60,000 bases of DNA, from positions 1-60,000 of the forward strand of contig NZ_JAKGCS010000018.1 of assembly GCF_021556395.1 (NCBI RefSeq), written 5' to 3'. Below, in pieces: positions 18,167-27,756 of this stretch. The DNA comes from Acuticoccus kalidii (lineage in GTDB: Bacteria > Pseudomonadota > Alphaproteobacteria > Rhizobiales > Amorphaceae). The notes under the pieces are model-generated. The model was given only the letters and a program-made list of their open reading frames with translations. It had not been told where the DNA came from and made no database searches. Each line of letters starts with the position of its first letter. Position 1 is the stretch's first letter. A program made the position numbers and the translations under genes.

Positions 18167-18768
18167 ACCGTGTGTCCGTCGCTGTCATGATCGAGCGGGA
18201 AGAATGTCCCCGCGCTCCACGCGCCGATCCGGCCGTCCATTCGCGGAGAATCGGCGGCGAGCTCGGCGAGCTCCAGCGCCGCCGGGCGCGTGAGGCGCGC
18301 TTCGAGGCCGCCGCGGACGGTGACGTAGGGCACAAATCCTCCGGTGCCGTCTTCGATCGCCACGCGCAGGGGATGCTCGGCATCGACGGTCACGACGTCG
18401 CCCACATTGGTGCGCAGTGTCAGCGTCATGTCCTTCCCTTCCCCGCCGGCGACGAGCTCGACCGCGACGAAAGGTGCGTCGTCGACCTCGATCGTGACCT
18501 TTTCCACGGGTGTCACGAGGACGAAGCTTGCGTCAGGCTCTCGTCGCAACACGCTCGCGAAGAGGCGGACGAGGCGATCGCGCAGGATCGGCGTGCCGTT
18601 ATAATACCACGTCCCGTCGGCCGCGATACGCATCGGAATGGAGCCGCAATCCTCGGGATTCCAACGCTCTACAGGCGCGGCTCCACCACCGAGTTCGGCC
18701 GCGCGGGCCATCAGTGCGCCGAGCGGGGTCGCGGGATCTTGATCGATTTCGTCGTCTGAGTGCGCCAC
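18163..18768 (-). CDS. DUF1285 family protein
   Basis: A 201-residue soluble protein recognised by the DUF1285 core (ERWNPEDCGSIPMRIAADG, WYYNGTPILRDRLVRLFASV). Function unknown. I set the start at GTG 18768, with GGAGAG about 10 bases upstream. The frame stays open far upstream, but only as the antisense of the MoxR gene. It leads the DUF1285-Nudix-DUF6111 cluster and is divergent from the MoxR cassette across a 172-bp gap. Confidence 0.85.
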   Translation of the reverse strand: MAHSDDEIDQDPATPLGALMARAAELGGGAAPVERWNPEDCGSIPMRIAADGTWYYNGTPILRDRLVRLFASVLRREPDASFVLVTPVEKVTIEVDDAPFVAVELVAGGEGKDMTLTLRTNVGDVVTVDAEHPLRVAIEDGTGGFVPYVTVRGGLEARLTRPAALELAELAADSPRMDGRIGAWSAGTFFPLDHDSDGHTV

Positions 18769-18940
18769 CGGACCGCAGCTCTCCAGTTGCAAGGTGTCGA
18801 GCGATGGGCAACGCTCTACCCGACGATCTAACGCACAGCGCTCGGCCTGCCAAACCATGAACAAATGGTTAGGCGACGACGGCCTAGACCTTGCTTTTAT
18901 GGATCCGGGCTGCATGACCGCGAGCCCACAGAGGTGAGTT
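18769..18940. promoter_or_regulatory. Divergent promoter region, DUF1285 / MoxR cassette
   Basis: 172 bp between two outward-facing gene sets. On the plus strand GAGGTGA is a good ribosome site 4 bases before the MoxR ATG. I could not fix -35/-10 boxes. Confidence 0.4.
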
Positions 18941-19942
18941 ATGAATAACTTCAGCGCCATCGAGCCGACCGACGACCTTGCTCGCGTTGCTGAGATCGAA
19001 GCGGCCGTTGCGCGGCTCAGCGCGGCGAAAGCCGAGGTCGACCGCGTCATTTTCGGGCAGGGTGACGTCGTCGAGCGTTCTCTCATCGCGATCCTGTGCG
19101 GCGGACACGCGCTTCTCGTCGGGGTTCCCGGCCTCGCCAAGACCAAGCTCGTCGCCACGTTGGGCACGGTCCTCGGCCTCGACGAGCGCCGCATCCAGTT
19201 CACCCCGGACCTGATGCCCTCCGATATCCTGGGCGCCGAGGTGCTCGAACAGGCGGCCAGCGGCGAACGTGCCTTCCGTTTCATCAAGGGCCCGGTTTTT
19301 GCGCAACTTCTGATGGCGGACGAGATCAACCGCGCTTCGCCGCGCACGCAGTCCGCGTTGCTGCAGGCGATGCAGGAAGGGTTCGTCACCATCGCCGGCA
19401 CGCCGCACGCGCTGCCGACCCCGTTCCACGTCCTCGCGACGCAGAACCCGCTGGAGCAGGAAGGCACGTATCCGCTGCCGGAGGCGCAGCTCGACCGTTT
19501 CCTCATGCAGGTCGACGTCGATTATCCGGACCGTGAGGCCGAGCGCCGCATCCTCCTCGAGACGACGGGTCTCGACGATGCGACCCCCTCGGCGGTCCTC
19601 TCCCGCGATGAGTTGATGGACCTTCAAACCATCGTGCGCCGTATGCCGGTCGGCGAGACCGTCGTCGAGGCGATCCTCGATCTCGTCCGCTCCGCGCGCC
19701 CCGAAGAAAATGACGAGCTCGCCGGCAAGATCGCCTGGGGTCCCGGCCCGCGCGCGAGCCAGGCGCTGATGCTCGCGAGCCGCGCCCGTGCGATGCTGCA
19801 GACCCGCCTCGCCCCCTCGCGGGAGGACGTGATCGCCCTTGCCGAGCCGGTCCTTCAGCACCGTATGGCCCTCACCTATTCGGCGCGTGCCGACGGGCAT
19901 ACGGTGAAGGGCGTGATCAAGCAGCTCACGAGCAAGATCTAA
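18941..19942 (+). CDS. MoxR-family AAA+ ATPase
   Basis: A 333-residue AAA+ ATPase of the MoxR class, which acts as a chaperone-like partner of von Willebrand A-type proteins. It shows Walker A GVPGLAKTK, Walker B LLMADEINRASPRTQSALL, sensor-1 ATQNP and the family's EGTYPLPEAQLDRFLM. It is the first gene of a four-gene plus-strand operon. Its stop shares one base with the DUF58 start (TAATG). MoxR-DUF58 pairs are usually tied to metal insertion or envelope maturation; the client here is unknown. Confidence 0.95.
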   Translation: MNNFSAIEPTDDLARVAEIEAAVARLSAAKAEVDRVIFGQGDVVERSLIAILCGGHALLVGVPGLAKTKLVATLGTVLGLDERRIQFTPDLMPSDILGAEVLEQAASGERAFRFIKGPVFAQLLMADEINRASPRTQSALLQAMQEGFVTIAGTPHALPTPFHVLATQNPLEQEGTYPLPEAQLDRFLMQVDVDYPDREAERRILLETTGLDDATPSAVLSRDELMDLQTIVRRMPVGETVVEAILDLVRSARPEENDELAGKIAWGPGPRASQALMLASRARAMLQTRLAPSREDVIALAEPVLQHRMALTYSARADGHTVKGVIKQLTSKI

Positions 19943-20871
19943 TGCTCGGCGGGTTCCGCAGGCCCGCCCAGAACGACCAGGGCGCGTCTGCCGAAGGGGC
20001 GATGATCGCGGCGAAATCGGCAGCCGCGAATTTGCCCGACCTTCTGGTCGAAGCCAAACGTGTCGCCGCGACCGTATCGGCCGGCTGGCACGGTCGGCGT
20101 CGTGCGGGCCCGGGCGAGACGTTCTGGCAGTTTCGGCCGTTCGATTTCGGCGAACCGGCGCGGCGCATCGACTGGCGCCGCTCGGCGCGCGACGACACGC
20201 TCCTCGTGCGCGAACGGGAGTGGGAAGCCGCCCACACCGTGCTCCTCTGGGTCGATCGCACGGCCTCGATGCGGGTGCGCTCGCGCATGGCGGACGTCTC
20301 GAAGGAGCAGCGCGCGGTCGTCCTCCTCCTCGCCCTCGCCGAGCTTCTCGGTCGTGGCGGTGAGCGGATCGGCCTTGCCGATGGCCCCCCGCCGAGCGCG
20401 CGCCGCGACGCGGCCGACCGGATCGCCGAGGCCCTCGCCGAGACGGAGACCGAGGGCGCAGCGGCGCGGCCGAAGCTGATCAACGTGAAGCGCCACGCCG
20501 ACGTCGTCCTCATCGGCGATTTTCTCGATCCCCTCGGTGAGTGGGCGGAGACCTTCCGCACCCTTGCCGCGCGCGGGACGCGCACGCATCTCGTTCAGGT
20601 GCTCGATCCGGCGGAGGAACAGTTTCCGTTCGGTGGGCGCACCCGCTTCGTCGACCCCGAATCGGGCCTCGCATTCCTCGTCGGCAAGGCCGAAGCCTGG
20701 CGCACGAGCTATCAAGACACTCTCGCCGCCCACAAGGCGGCGCTCGCGACGGAGGCCAGGCGCTTGGGCTCCTCGCTGATCGTTCACCATACCGACCACT
20801 CGCTCGCACCGGCGCTGCTCGCACTGCGCTCGGCGCTGGCCGGAGAGCGGGACGGTAACGCGGGGGCATGA
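19942..20871 (+). CDS. DUF58 domain protein (vWA-like MoxR partner)
   Basis: 309 residues with the DUF58 signature FRPFDFGEPARRIDWRRSAR around residues 65-85. A vWA-like segment, VLLWVDRTASM, carries D-x-T-x-S in place of the usual D-x-S-x-S metal site. No signal peptide is seen. Coupled to MoxR by a one-base overlap and followed 24 bp later by the BatA-like gene. It probably recognises clients for the MoxR ATPase. Confidence 0.92.
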   Translation: MLGGFRRPAQNDQGASAEGAMIAAKSAAANLPDLLVEAKRVAATVSAGWHGRRRAGPGETFWQFRPFDFGEPARRIDWRRSARDDTLLVREREWEAAHTVLLWVDRTASMRVRSRMADVSKEQRAVVLLLALAELLGRGGERIGLADGPPPSARRDAADRIAEALAETETEGAAARPKLINVKRHADVVLIGDFLDPLGEWAETFRTLAARGTRTHLVQVLDPAEEQFPFGGRTRFVDPESGLAFLVGKAEAWRTSYQDTLAAHKAALATEARRLGSSLIVHHTDHSLAPALLALRSALAGERDGNAGA

Positions 20872-20895
20872 TGCCCTTCGCATGAGGAGAACGCG

Positions 20896-23646
20896 ATGAG
20901 CGTTGTCGGTTTCGGTGCGCCTGCTGTGTTGTGGGCGCTCTTGCTCCTGCCACTCTTGTGGTGGCTTCTGCGCGCGACTCCGCCTCGCCCGCACGACATC
21001 ACGTTCGGCCCGACCCGTCTGTTGCTCGGCCTCTTGAAGCGTGAGGAGACCCCGACCCGCACCCCCTGGTGGCTGATGCTCGTGCGCCTCGCGCTCGCGG
21101 CGTTGGTGATCATCGCCCTCGCCCAGCCCATTTTGCGGCCCGAGCGTCCGGCCGCGATGGGCAACGGCCCGCTTTTGATCGTCCTCGACGACACCTTCGC
21201 CGCCGCGAACGACTGGCCGGCACGGGTGGAGACCGCAGATCGGCTGATCACCGAGGCCGAAAGCGCCAATCGCGCCGTGATCCTCGTCGCGACGTCCGAC
21301 GCCTCGACCACGCCGCTCACCGCGGGCAGCCCTTCCGCCGCGCGCGAACTCCTCGGCAGCCTCGAGCCGCGGCCGTGGCAGGCCCGGCGCGCCCAACTTG
21401 CCGATCGGCTCGACGGCGTCGAAGTCGGCGGCGCGGCATGGCTCGCCGACGGGCTCGGCGGCGAGGACGACGCGCGCCTCTATACCGCCCTCGCCGCGGC
21501 CAGCGCCTCGCCCGTGCGCCTCTTCGTGCCCGATCCCGGCGACATACTCGGCGTCTCCGACGTGACGAACAGCGCCGACGGGATGAGCGTGACGCTCGTC
21601 AGCGACGCGGCGCCCGGCGCCATCTCGCGCCAGGTCCGCATCCTCGATCCGCGCGGTTTCGTCCTCGCCGAGGGCCCGGTCGCCTTCATCGAGGGCGAGA
21701 CGAGTGCGACGGCCGAGCTCGTTTTGCCCACCGAGCTTCGCAACGACGCCATGCGCGTCACCGTCGCCGGCGCACGCAACGCCGCCGCCGTCCGCCTGCT
21801 CGACGAGCGCTTCCGCCGCCGGACGGTGGGGCTGATCTCGGGCGGCTCGCTCGACCTTGCTCAGCCACTCCTGTCGCCGCTCCATTTTCTGCGCGCCGCG
21901 CTTTCGCCCTCCACGGATCTGCGCACTCCGACGGCGCTCGACCTGCCGAGCGCGATCGACGAGCTGATCGACGCCGGCACCTCCGTCATCGTGCTCGCCG
22001 ATGTCGGAACGCTGCTTCCCTCGACGCAGGACACCCTCGCCCGCTGGATCAATTCAGGCGGCGTCCTCCTGCGTTTCGCCGGACCGCGCACCGCCGACGG
22101 CATGGACGATCTCGTCCCGGTCCCGATGCGCGAGGGCGCCCGCACGCTGGGCGGCACGCTGTCTTGGGAAGACCCGCAACCGCTCGCCGATTTCAGCGAC
22201 GACGGTCCCTTTGCCGGCCTCACCGTCCCCGCCGACGTCACGGTGACGCGTCAGCTTCTCGCCGAACCCTCGATCGCACTCACCGAGCGCACCTGGGCCG
22301 CCCTCGCCGATGGCACCCCCTTCGTGACGGGGCGCAATATCGGGGCGGGCTGGGTGGTGTTCTTCCACGTTACCGCGGACACGGGATGGTCGAACCTGCC
22401 GCTCTCGGCCTCCTTCGTGGAGATGCTGCGCGCGGTGGTGGAGCTGTCGACCGCGACGGGCGGCTCGGGCGATGGTCAGAGCGGGCCGGCTCTACCGCCC
22501 TATCGCGTCCTCGACGGCGCAGGCCGTCTCGTCGCGCCGGGGCCGATGGTGGAGCCGCTCGTCGCGCGCGACATCGAGCCCGGCCCGCGTCACCCGCCGG
22601 GCCTTTACGGCACGGATGGCGCCTTCCGCGCCGTCAACCTCCTCGACGACGGCGAGACGCTCGCGGCGATCGATCCTTCCGCGTTTCCCGACGTCAATGT
22701 CGGCCTCTATACGAGCGAGGGTCCGACCGAGCTGAAGGGGCTCTTCATGACCATGGCTGCGCTTCTCCTCCTCGTCGACGCGCTGGCGATCCTGCTTCTG
22801 ATGGGGGCGTTCCGACGCCGGGCGATGGCCTCGATCGCGCTCGCCGCTCTCCTTCCGGTGCTCGGCGCGGCCTTCGTCCAGCCCGCGGCGGCGCAGGACG
22901 CGGCGCAAGCCTTCGCGATGCGCGCCTCGCTCCAGACACGCCTCGCCTATGTTTCGACCGGCGACCAGACCCTCGACAGGGTGAGTGAATCGGGGCTTCA
23001 AGGCCTTTCGGATGCGCTCCTGCGCCGCACGGCGGTGGAGCCGGCCGAGCCGATGGGCGTCAATCTCGAGACCGACGATCTCGCCTTCTTCCCGCTCCTT
23101 TATTGGCCCCTGTCGCCGAACAGCGAGCGCCCGTCCGACGCGGCGATCGCCAAGGTCGACGCCTACATGAAGAATGGCGGAACGATCCTCTTCGACACGC
23201 GCGATCAGGGCGGCGCCGTCCTCAACTCGGCCTCGCCCGCGACGCTCGCGCTGCGGGAGATCCTCGACGGGCTCGACATTCCGCCCCTCGAGCCCGTGCC
23301 GCAGGACCACGTCCTGACGAAGACCTTCTACCTGCTCAACGGCTTTCCCGGCCGCTGGTCCGGCTCGCCCCTCTGGGTGGAGACGATCGACATGACGGAG
23401 ACCACGAACCGCCCCGCGCGCGCGGGTGACGGCGTCTCCCCGATCCTCATCACCGGCAACGACCTCGCCGGTGCGTGGGCTGTCGGGCCGGACGGAAGTT
23501 ACCTCTACCCGACGGTGCCGAACGATCCCTATCAGCGCGAAATGGCGCTGAGGGCCGGCATCAACATCGCGATCTACACGATGACGGGCAATTACAAAGC
23601 CGACCAGGTCCACGTGCCCGCGTTGTTGGAGCGCCTCGGCCAATGA
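20896..23646 (+). CDS. BatA-like N-terminal / DUF4159 membrane protein
   Basis: A 916-residue membrane protein. The N-terminus has a BatA/aerotolerance-type double helix (ALLLLPLLWWLLRA; WWLMLVRLALAALVIIALAQP), then a large extracytoplasmic region, a membrane-helix pair at about 615-655 (LLLLVDALAILLLMGAFRRR onward), and a C-terminal DUF4159 domain (about 680-916; FFPLLYWPLSPNSERPSDAA). The vWA-like start reads IVLDDTFAAA, so the usual metal-site serines are missing. It ends overlapping the next start by 4 bases. Likely the periplasm-facing part of the MoxR complex. Confidence 0.9.
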   Translation: MSVVGFGAPAVLWALLLLPLLWWLLRATPPRPHDITFGPTRLLLGLLKREETPTRTPWWLMLVRLALAALVIIALAQPILRPERPAAMGNGPLLIVLDDTFAAANDWPARVETADRLITEAESANRAVILVATSDASTTPLTAGSPSAARELLGSLEPRPWQARRAQLADRLDGVEVGGAAWLADGLGGEDDARLYTALAAASASPVRLFVPDPGDILGVSDVTNSADGMSVTLVSDAAPGAISRQVRILDPRGFVLAEGPVAFIEGETSATAELVLPTELRNDAMRVTVAGARNAAAVRLLDERFRRRTVGLISGGSLDLAQPLLSPLHFLRAALSPSTDLRTPTALDLPSAIDELIDAGTSVIVLADVGTLLPSTQDTLARWINSGGVLLRFAGPRTADGMDDLVPVPMREGARTLGGTLSWEDPQPLADFSDDGPFAGLTVPADVTVTRQLLAEPSIALTERTWAALADGTPFVTGRNIGAGWVVFFHVTADTGWSNLPLSASFVEMLRAVVELSTATGGSGDGQSGPALPPYRVLDGAGRLVAPGPMVEPLVARDIEPGPRHPPGLYGTDGAFRAVNLLDDGETLAAIDPSAFPDVNVGLYTSEGPTELKGLFMTMAALLLLVDALAILLLMGAFRRRAMASIALAALLPVLGAAFVQPAAAQDAAQAFAMRASLQTRLAYVSTGDQTLDRVSESGLQGLSDALLRRTAVEPAEPMGVNLETDDLAFFPLLYWPLSPNSERPSDAAIAKVDAYMKNGGTILFDTRDQGGAVLNSASPATLALREILDGLDIPPLEPVPQDHVLTKTFYLLNGFPGRWSGSPLWVETIDMTETTNRPARAGDGVSPILITGNDLAGAWAVGPDGSYLYPTVPNDPYQREMALRAGINIAIYTMTGNYKADQVHVPALLERLGQ

Positions 23647-25706
23647 GTGACATGATGGATTTCAGTCTCGCGTTCCATCCGTTCATCCCCTGGTGGCTCG
23701 TCGCCGCCTTCGCGGCCGTCGGCCTCGTCTTCGCCGCGATCGGGATCGCGCGGCGCGTGCGCGGCTCCCTCATCCGGGGGCTGGCCGTCCTCCTGTTCGC
23801 GATCGCCCTTCTGAACCCCGCGCTCCAGCGTGAGCTGCGCGAGCCGCTCGACGGCGTCGTCGCGGTCGTCGTCGACCGGACGCAGAGCCAACGCGCCGCC
23901 GGCCGCGTCGAGGCGACCGACGCGCTCGCCGCCGATATCGTCCAGCGTCTCGAGCAGACCGCGGGCCTCGAGGTGCGCACCCTCACCGTCGATCGGCCCG
24001 CCCCCGACCAGGACGGCACGGTCCTCTTCGGCCCTCTCGCCGACCTTCTCGGCGACACGCCGCCCGACCGCATCGCCGGCGCCATCATGATCACCGACGG
24101 TCAGGTGCACGACGTACCGGGCACCGCCCCGTTCGGCGCGCCGATCCACAGCCTCGTCGTCGGCCGCGAGGACGAGCGCGACCGGCGCATCGAGATCGTC
24201 GCCGCCCCGCGCTTCGGCCTCGTCGGCTCGACCCAGACGATCGTTGTGCGGGTGCGCGATACCGGCGCGGAGGACGAGGACGTTCCGCTGACCGTCCGCA
24301 TCGACGACGAACTCGTCGAGCGGCGGCAGGTCCGCGTCGGCGACGAGGTCGCGATCGAGGCGCCAATCAACCACGGCGGCAACAATTTCTTCCAGTTCGA
24401 GGTGCCGACGGTCGACGACGAGTTGACGGACGTCAACAACACCACCGTCGCGATCGTCGAAGGGGTGCGCGAGAATCTGCGCGTGCTTCTGGTGTCCGGC
24501 GAGCCCCATGCAGGCGAGCGGACCTGGCGCAACCTGTTGAAGTCCGACGCCTCGGTCGACCTCGTCCACTTCACGATCCTGCGGCCGCCGGAGAAGCAGG
24601 ACGGGACGCCGATCAATGAGCTGTCGCTGATCGCCTTTCCGACCCGCGAGCTGTTCAGCCAGAAGATCGACGAGTTCGACCTCATCGTCTTCGACCGCTA
24701 CCACCGCCGCAACGTTCTGCCGGCGCTCTATTTCGACAATATCGCGCAATATGTGCTGAACGGTGGGGCGGTCCTGATCGCCGCGGGGCCGGATTATGCG
24801 GGGTCCCGCTCGATCTATCACACACCGCTCGCGGCTGCCCTTCCGGCCGCCCCGTCCGGCGAGATCATCGAAGAGCCGTTCCGGCCCGAGGTCTCGGAGC
24901 GCGGCGCCCGCCATCCGGTGACGCGCGGCCTTCCGGGCTCGGAATCCGAGCCGCCGGCCTGGAGCGAGTGGTTCCGCCAGATCGAGACCGTCCCCGTCGC
25001 CGGCGAAACGGTGATGACGGGAGCGCGCGCGAGCCCGCTCCTCACCCTGTCGCGCGAAGGCGATGGCCGAGTCGCGATGATGATGTCGGATCATGTCTGG
25101 CTCTGGGCGCGGGGCTATGACGGGGGCGGGCCGTATGTGCCGCTGCTGCGCCGCCTGTCGCATTGGCTGATGAAGGAGCCGGAGCTCGAGGAGGAGGCGC
25201 TGCGGCTCGATGCCGGCGCCGGCACCCTCACCGTCGAGCGGCAGACATTGTCCGACACCGTCGCCCCGGTGACGCTGACCACCCCCTCCGGCGAAGAGCA
25301 GACGATCACGCTCGAGGAAGCCGAGCCGGGCCTCTGGCGCGCCTCGATCGACGCGCCCGATATGGGCCTTTACCGGGCGGATGACGGCACGTTGACGGCG
25401 CTCGGCCATGTCGGCCCGGCAAACCCGCTCGAGGCGCAGGATCTGCGCTCCGACACGACGAAGCTCGAACCGGTCGCGGAGATGACCGGCGGATCGGTGC
25501 GCCGCGTCGAGCCGGGGGACGGTCCGCCGCGCATTCTCATGCGTCCGACCGGGCGGATGATGTCGGGGACGGACTGGGTGGGCCTCAAACGCTCCGAGGC
25601 GAGCGAGCTCGTCGGCATCGACCGTGTGCCCCTCTTCGCGGGGTTCCTCGGGCTTGCGATCCTTCTCGCCGGTCTCGGCAGCACCTGGTGGCGCGAGGGT
25701 CACTGA
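23643..25706 (+). CDS. Large membrane protein of the MoxR cassette, vWA/glutamine-amidotransferase-like
   Basis: 687 residues starting at ATG 23643, which overlaps the DUF4159 stop (ATGA). A longer open frame from 23475 is antisense-type noise inside the previous gene. Helices lie at about 13-35 and 41-58, and a last one at about 662-682. The first soluble part has VVAVVVDRTQSQ, another D-x-T-x-S site. The middle (AQYVLNGGAVLIAAGPDYAG) resembles the class I glutamine-amidotransferase-like fold used in this family without catalytic activity. It is the last gene of the operon. Function inferred only from the cassette. Confidence 0.85.
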   Translation: MSDMMDFSLAFHPFIPWWLVAAFAAVGLVFAAIGIARRVRGSLIRGLAVLLFAIALLNPALQRELREPLDGVVAVVVDRTQSQRAAGRVEATDALAADIVQRLEQTAGLEVRTLTVDRPAPDQDGTVLFGPLADLLGDTPPDRIAGAIMITDGQVHDVPGTAPFGAPIHSLVVGREDERDRRIEIVAAPRFGLVGSTQTIVVRVRDTGAEDEDVPLTVRIDDELVERRQVRVGDEVAIEAPINHGGNNFFQFEVPTVDDELTDVNNTTVAIVEGVRENLRVLLVSGEPHAGERTWRNLLKSDASVDLVHFTILRPPEKQDGTPINELSLIAFPTRELFSQKIDEFDLIVFDRYHRRNVLPALYFDNIAQYVLNGGAVLIAAGPDYAGSRSIYHTPLAAALPAAPSGEIIEEPFRPEVSERGARHPVTRGLPGSESEPPAWSEWFRQIETVPVAGETVMTGARASPLLTLSREGDGRVAMMMSDHVWLWARGYDGGGPYVPLLRRLSHWLMKEPELEEEALRLDAGAGTLTVERQTLSDTVAPVTLTTPSGEEQTITLEEAEPGLWRASIDAPDMGLYRADDGTLTALGHVGPANPLEAQDLRSDTTKLEPVAEMTGGSVRRVEPGDGPPRILMRPTGRMMSGTDWVGLKRSEASELVGIDRVPLFAGFLGLAILLAGLGSTWWREGH

Positions 25707-25713
25707 CCCTCGC
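25693..25713. repeat. 21-base palindrome at the end of the MoxR operon
   Basis: GCGAGGGTCA-C-TGACCCTCGC has 10-bp arms around a single base and spans the stop codon (25704-25706). As RNA it could fold as a 7-bp stem with 7-base loop. No T-run follows, so a classical terminator is unlikely. Confidence 0.5.
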
Positions 25714-25808
25714 CGCCAAAGGCCTGACCCCAAGCCCGGGCCGTCGACCAGCTTCCGGCCGATCCGCCGGACGAAGAGGCCGGGGCCGGGGGCCGAAATA
25801 TCCCGGAC

Positions 25809-25868
25809 CATCGGACCGCGAACAATCGGACCCCGGTGGATAAGAACGCGGATCATCGGACGCGACGC
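25809..25868. repeat. Short 15-bp tandem repeat
   Basis: Four consecutive 15-bp units, three sharing ATCGGAC (25810, 25825, 25855) and one diverged (25839-25853), lie in the 274-bp gap between the MoxR operon and an acetyltransferase. No gene is supported in the gap (25707-25980). The repeat may be a decayed coding remnant or replication slippage. Confidence 0.45.
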
Positions 25869-25980
25869 GGCGACCGCACTTCGCGTCCCAACGCCCCGAA
25901 CGGGCAGGAAGAACGCTGTGGCGGCGTCTGCGGCGGCTCGAAATCTCAGCCGATCGGGCGCGACCCGATCTCGCCTTCCC

Positions 25981-26493
25981 TCACCAGGTCGCGACGCTCA
26001 CCGGTCCGGACACCATTCGCTTGAGCGGAAGGCACAGGAGCCGGTGCCGCTCGACCGGGCCCGGCATCAGGATCGCGTCCCACACCTGATCGAACCCGGA
26101 CGGCCCGTAAAAAGGCGGATCGCCGACGAGGACGATCGCATCGGCCGCCGTCCCCCGCGCCGCGTCGATCGAGCGTTTGAGGAGCCCGCGGCCGATCCCT
26201 TGCTTCGCCGCCGTCTCCGCGACGGCGAGCGGACCGAGGAGATAGGCCTTCGCCTCGCCGACCCGAATGCGCGTCTGCCGGATCGCGCCGATCACCAATC
26301 CGTTCCGCTCGGCGACGAAGCTCGTCAGCGGATCGTGCGGCACCCCGTCTCGCATCCGGTACGCCGTGCGGGAGAAGCGCCCCGGACCGAAGGCGATGGC
26401 ATAGAGATTTTCGACGGCATCGGCGTCCGAGGCTTCCTCGGGCCGGATATTGAGATCGGGGGGCATGGGACGCTCGCGCACGGTTGACGGCAT
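25981..26493 (-). CDS. GNAT-family N-acetyltransferase (YhbS-like)
   Basis: 170 residues, nearly all GNAT fold. The acetyl-CoA loop is GPLAVAETAAKQGIGRGLL (about 96-114), followed by VLVGDPPFYGPSGF, typical of the YhbS-like group. Substrate unknown. ATG 26493 and ATG 26466 are both possible starts; neither has a strong ribosome site. It is divergent from the histidine kinase across 198 bp. Confidence 0.82.
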   Translation of the reverse strand: MPSTVRERPMPPDLNIRPEEASDADAVENLYAIAFGPGRFSRTAYRMRDGVPHDPLTSFVAERNGLVIGAIRQTRIRVGEAKAYLLGPLAVAETAAKQGIGRGLLKRSIDAARGTAADAIVLVGDPPFYGPSGFDQVWDAILMPGPVERHRLLCLPLKRMVSGPVSVATW

Positions 26494-26691
26494 GGCCGAA
26501 GGGCCAATCGGACGGTCAGACTGGGCAGCGTCGTCGGTGTGTCATGGTCGGGCGGGTAGCATGAGACGCTGTCACGAACAATATGTCGCGTCGGCGCACG
26601 GAGCGAATGCCCGTGAGACCAATTGCATCGCCGTTCGATCCTGCAGTAGCGTTCGAGCGGCAGCAGCTTGTAAAATGGCGGCGAGAGACCG

Positions 26692-27747
26692 ATGGATCGC
26701 GACGCTCTGCGCCAATTGAAGGCGAGCGTACTCGACGCAGTGATCTGCGCGACAGACCAGACGTATTGCATCTGTGCATTGGTCCTCGACGACGAGGGCA
26801 CCCCGGTCGACTATCGCTTTCTCGCGGTCGGCCCCGGTTTCGAGCGACTGCTCGATCTTCCGCCCCCGGCCGGAAGGACCGGGCGGGACGTGATGCCGGC
26901 CCGTGCCGCCGCGTGGCTCGACACCTGCCGCGCCGTCGCGTTGACCGGCACCCCCGCCCGCTTCGAGCTCGACGACGAGGCGACCGGCCGCTCGTTCGAC
27001 GTGCAGGCGACCAAGCTCGATCGGCCGCTCCATTTCGCCATCGTCATGCGGGACATCACCGCCGCCAAAGCGACCGAGACGCGGATGGACGCCGCCCTCA
27101 CCTATCAGGCGAGGCTCCTGCGCGAATTGAACCACCGCGTGATGAACAGCCTCGGCATGATCTCCTCCATCATCGCCCTCGAAGGCCGCCGCGCCACCGA
27201 CCCGACGCATCACGAATCGCTGACGCGGGTGAAGCGCCGCGTCCAGTCCGTCGCCGACCTCTACCGCACCCTCACGGTCGACGAAGAAGTGATGGAGACG
27301 CGCGCGGACCATTTCCTGCAGAAGGTGGTCGACGAGGTCGCGAGCGCGTTGATCTCAACCGCCGTACGGGTCGAGACGGATCTCGAACCGATCGTCGTCT
27401 CGACCACCGTCGCGACGCCGCTCGGCCTCATCGCCAACGAGCTGATGACCAACGCGCTGAAATACGCCTTCGCCGCGGAGGACGAGGGCATCATCCGCGT
27501 CAGCCTCCGTCCGAGCGGCCCCGATGCCGTGCTCGAGGTTGCCGACAATGGACGGGGCGGCCTCGACCCGGAGGCGAAATCGGGCCTCGGTCAACAGCTC
27601 GTCGCGGCCTTCGCCAAGCAACTCGGCGGGGTCATCGATATCGACAGCCGGCCCGGCGGCACCCACGTGCGGGTGACGTTCTCGCCCCGACCTCCGCAAT
27701 CCCGGGCCGTGGGCGGCAACGGCGCGCATCCGCCTGCCGCCGGCTGA
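26692..27747 (+). CDS. Soluble PAS-domain sensor histidine kinase (HisKA_2 type)
   Basis: 351 residues without membrane helices. A PAS-like sensor (about 10-125, ending IVMRDIT) is followed by a HisKA_2 phospho-acceptor region with H148 (LLRELNHRVMNSLGMISSII), then the ATP-binding N box NELMTNALKYAF and G boxes ADNGRGG and GLGQQLV. HisKA_2/HWE kinases are abundant in alphaproteobacteria, often in light, oxygen or general-stress signalling. No response regulator is next to it, so its partner lies elsewhere. It converges with the TPR-sulfotransferase gene, with 9 bp between stops. Confidence 0.92.
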   Translation: MDRDALRQLKASVLDAVICATDQTYCICALVLDDEGTPVDYRFLAVGPGFERLLDLPPPAGRTGRDVMPARAAAWLDTCRAVALTGTPARFELDDEATGRSFDVQATKLDRPLHFAIVMRDITAAKATETRMDAALTYQARLLRELNHRVMNSLGMISSIIALEGRRATDPTHHESLTRVKRRVQSVADLYRTLTVDEEVMETRADHFLQKVVDEVASALISTAVRVETDLEPIVVSTTVATPLGLIANELMTNALKYAFAAEDEGIIRVSLRPSGPDAVLEVADNGRGGLDPEAKSGLGQQLVAAFAKQLGGVIDIDSRPGGTHVRVTFSPRPPQSRAVGGNGAHPPAAG

Positions 27748-27756
27748 GACGATCAC

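Noticed and set aside
18769..19506. Long N-terminal extension of the DUF1285 gene
   Set aside because: It would run through the MoxR gene on the opposite strand. A GTG with a ribosome site at 18768 gives the normal family length.
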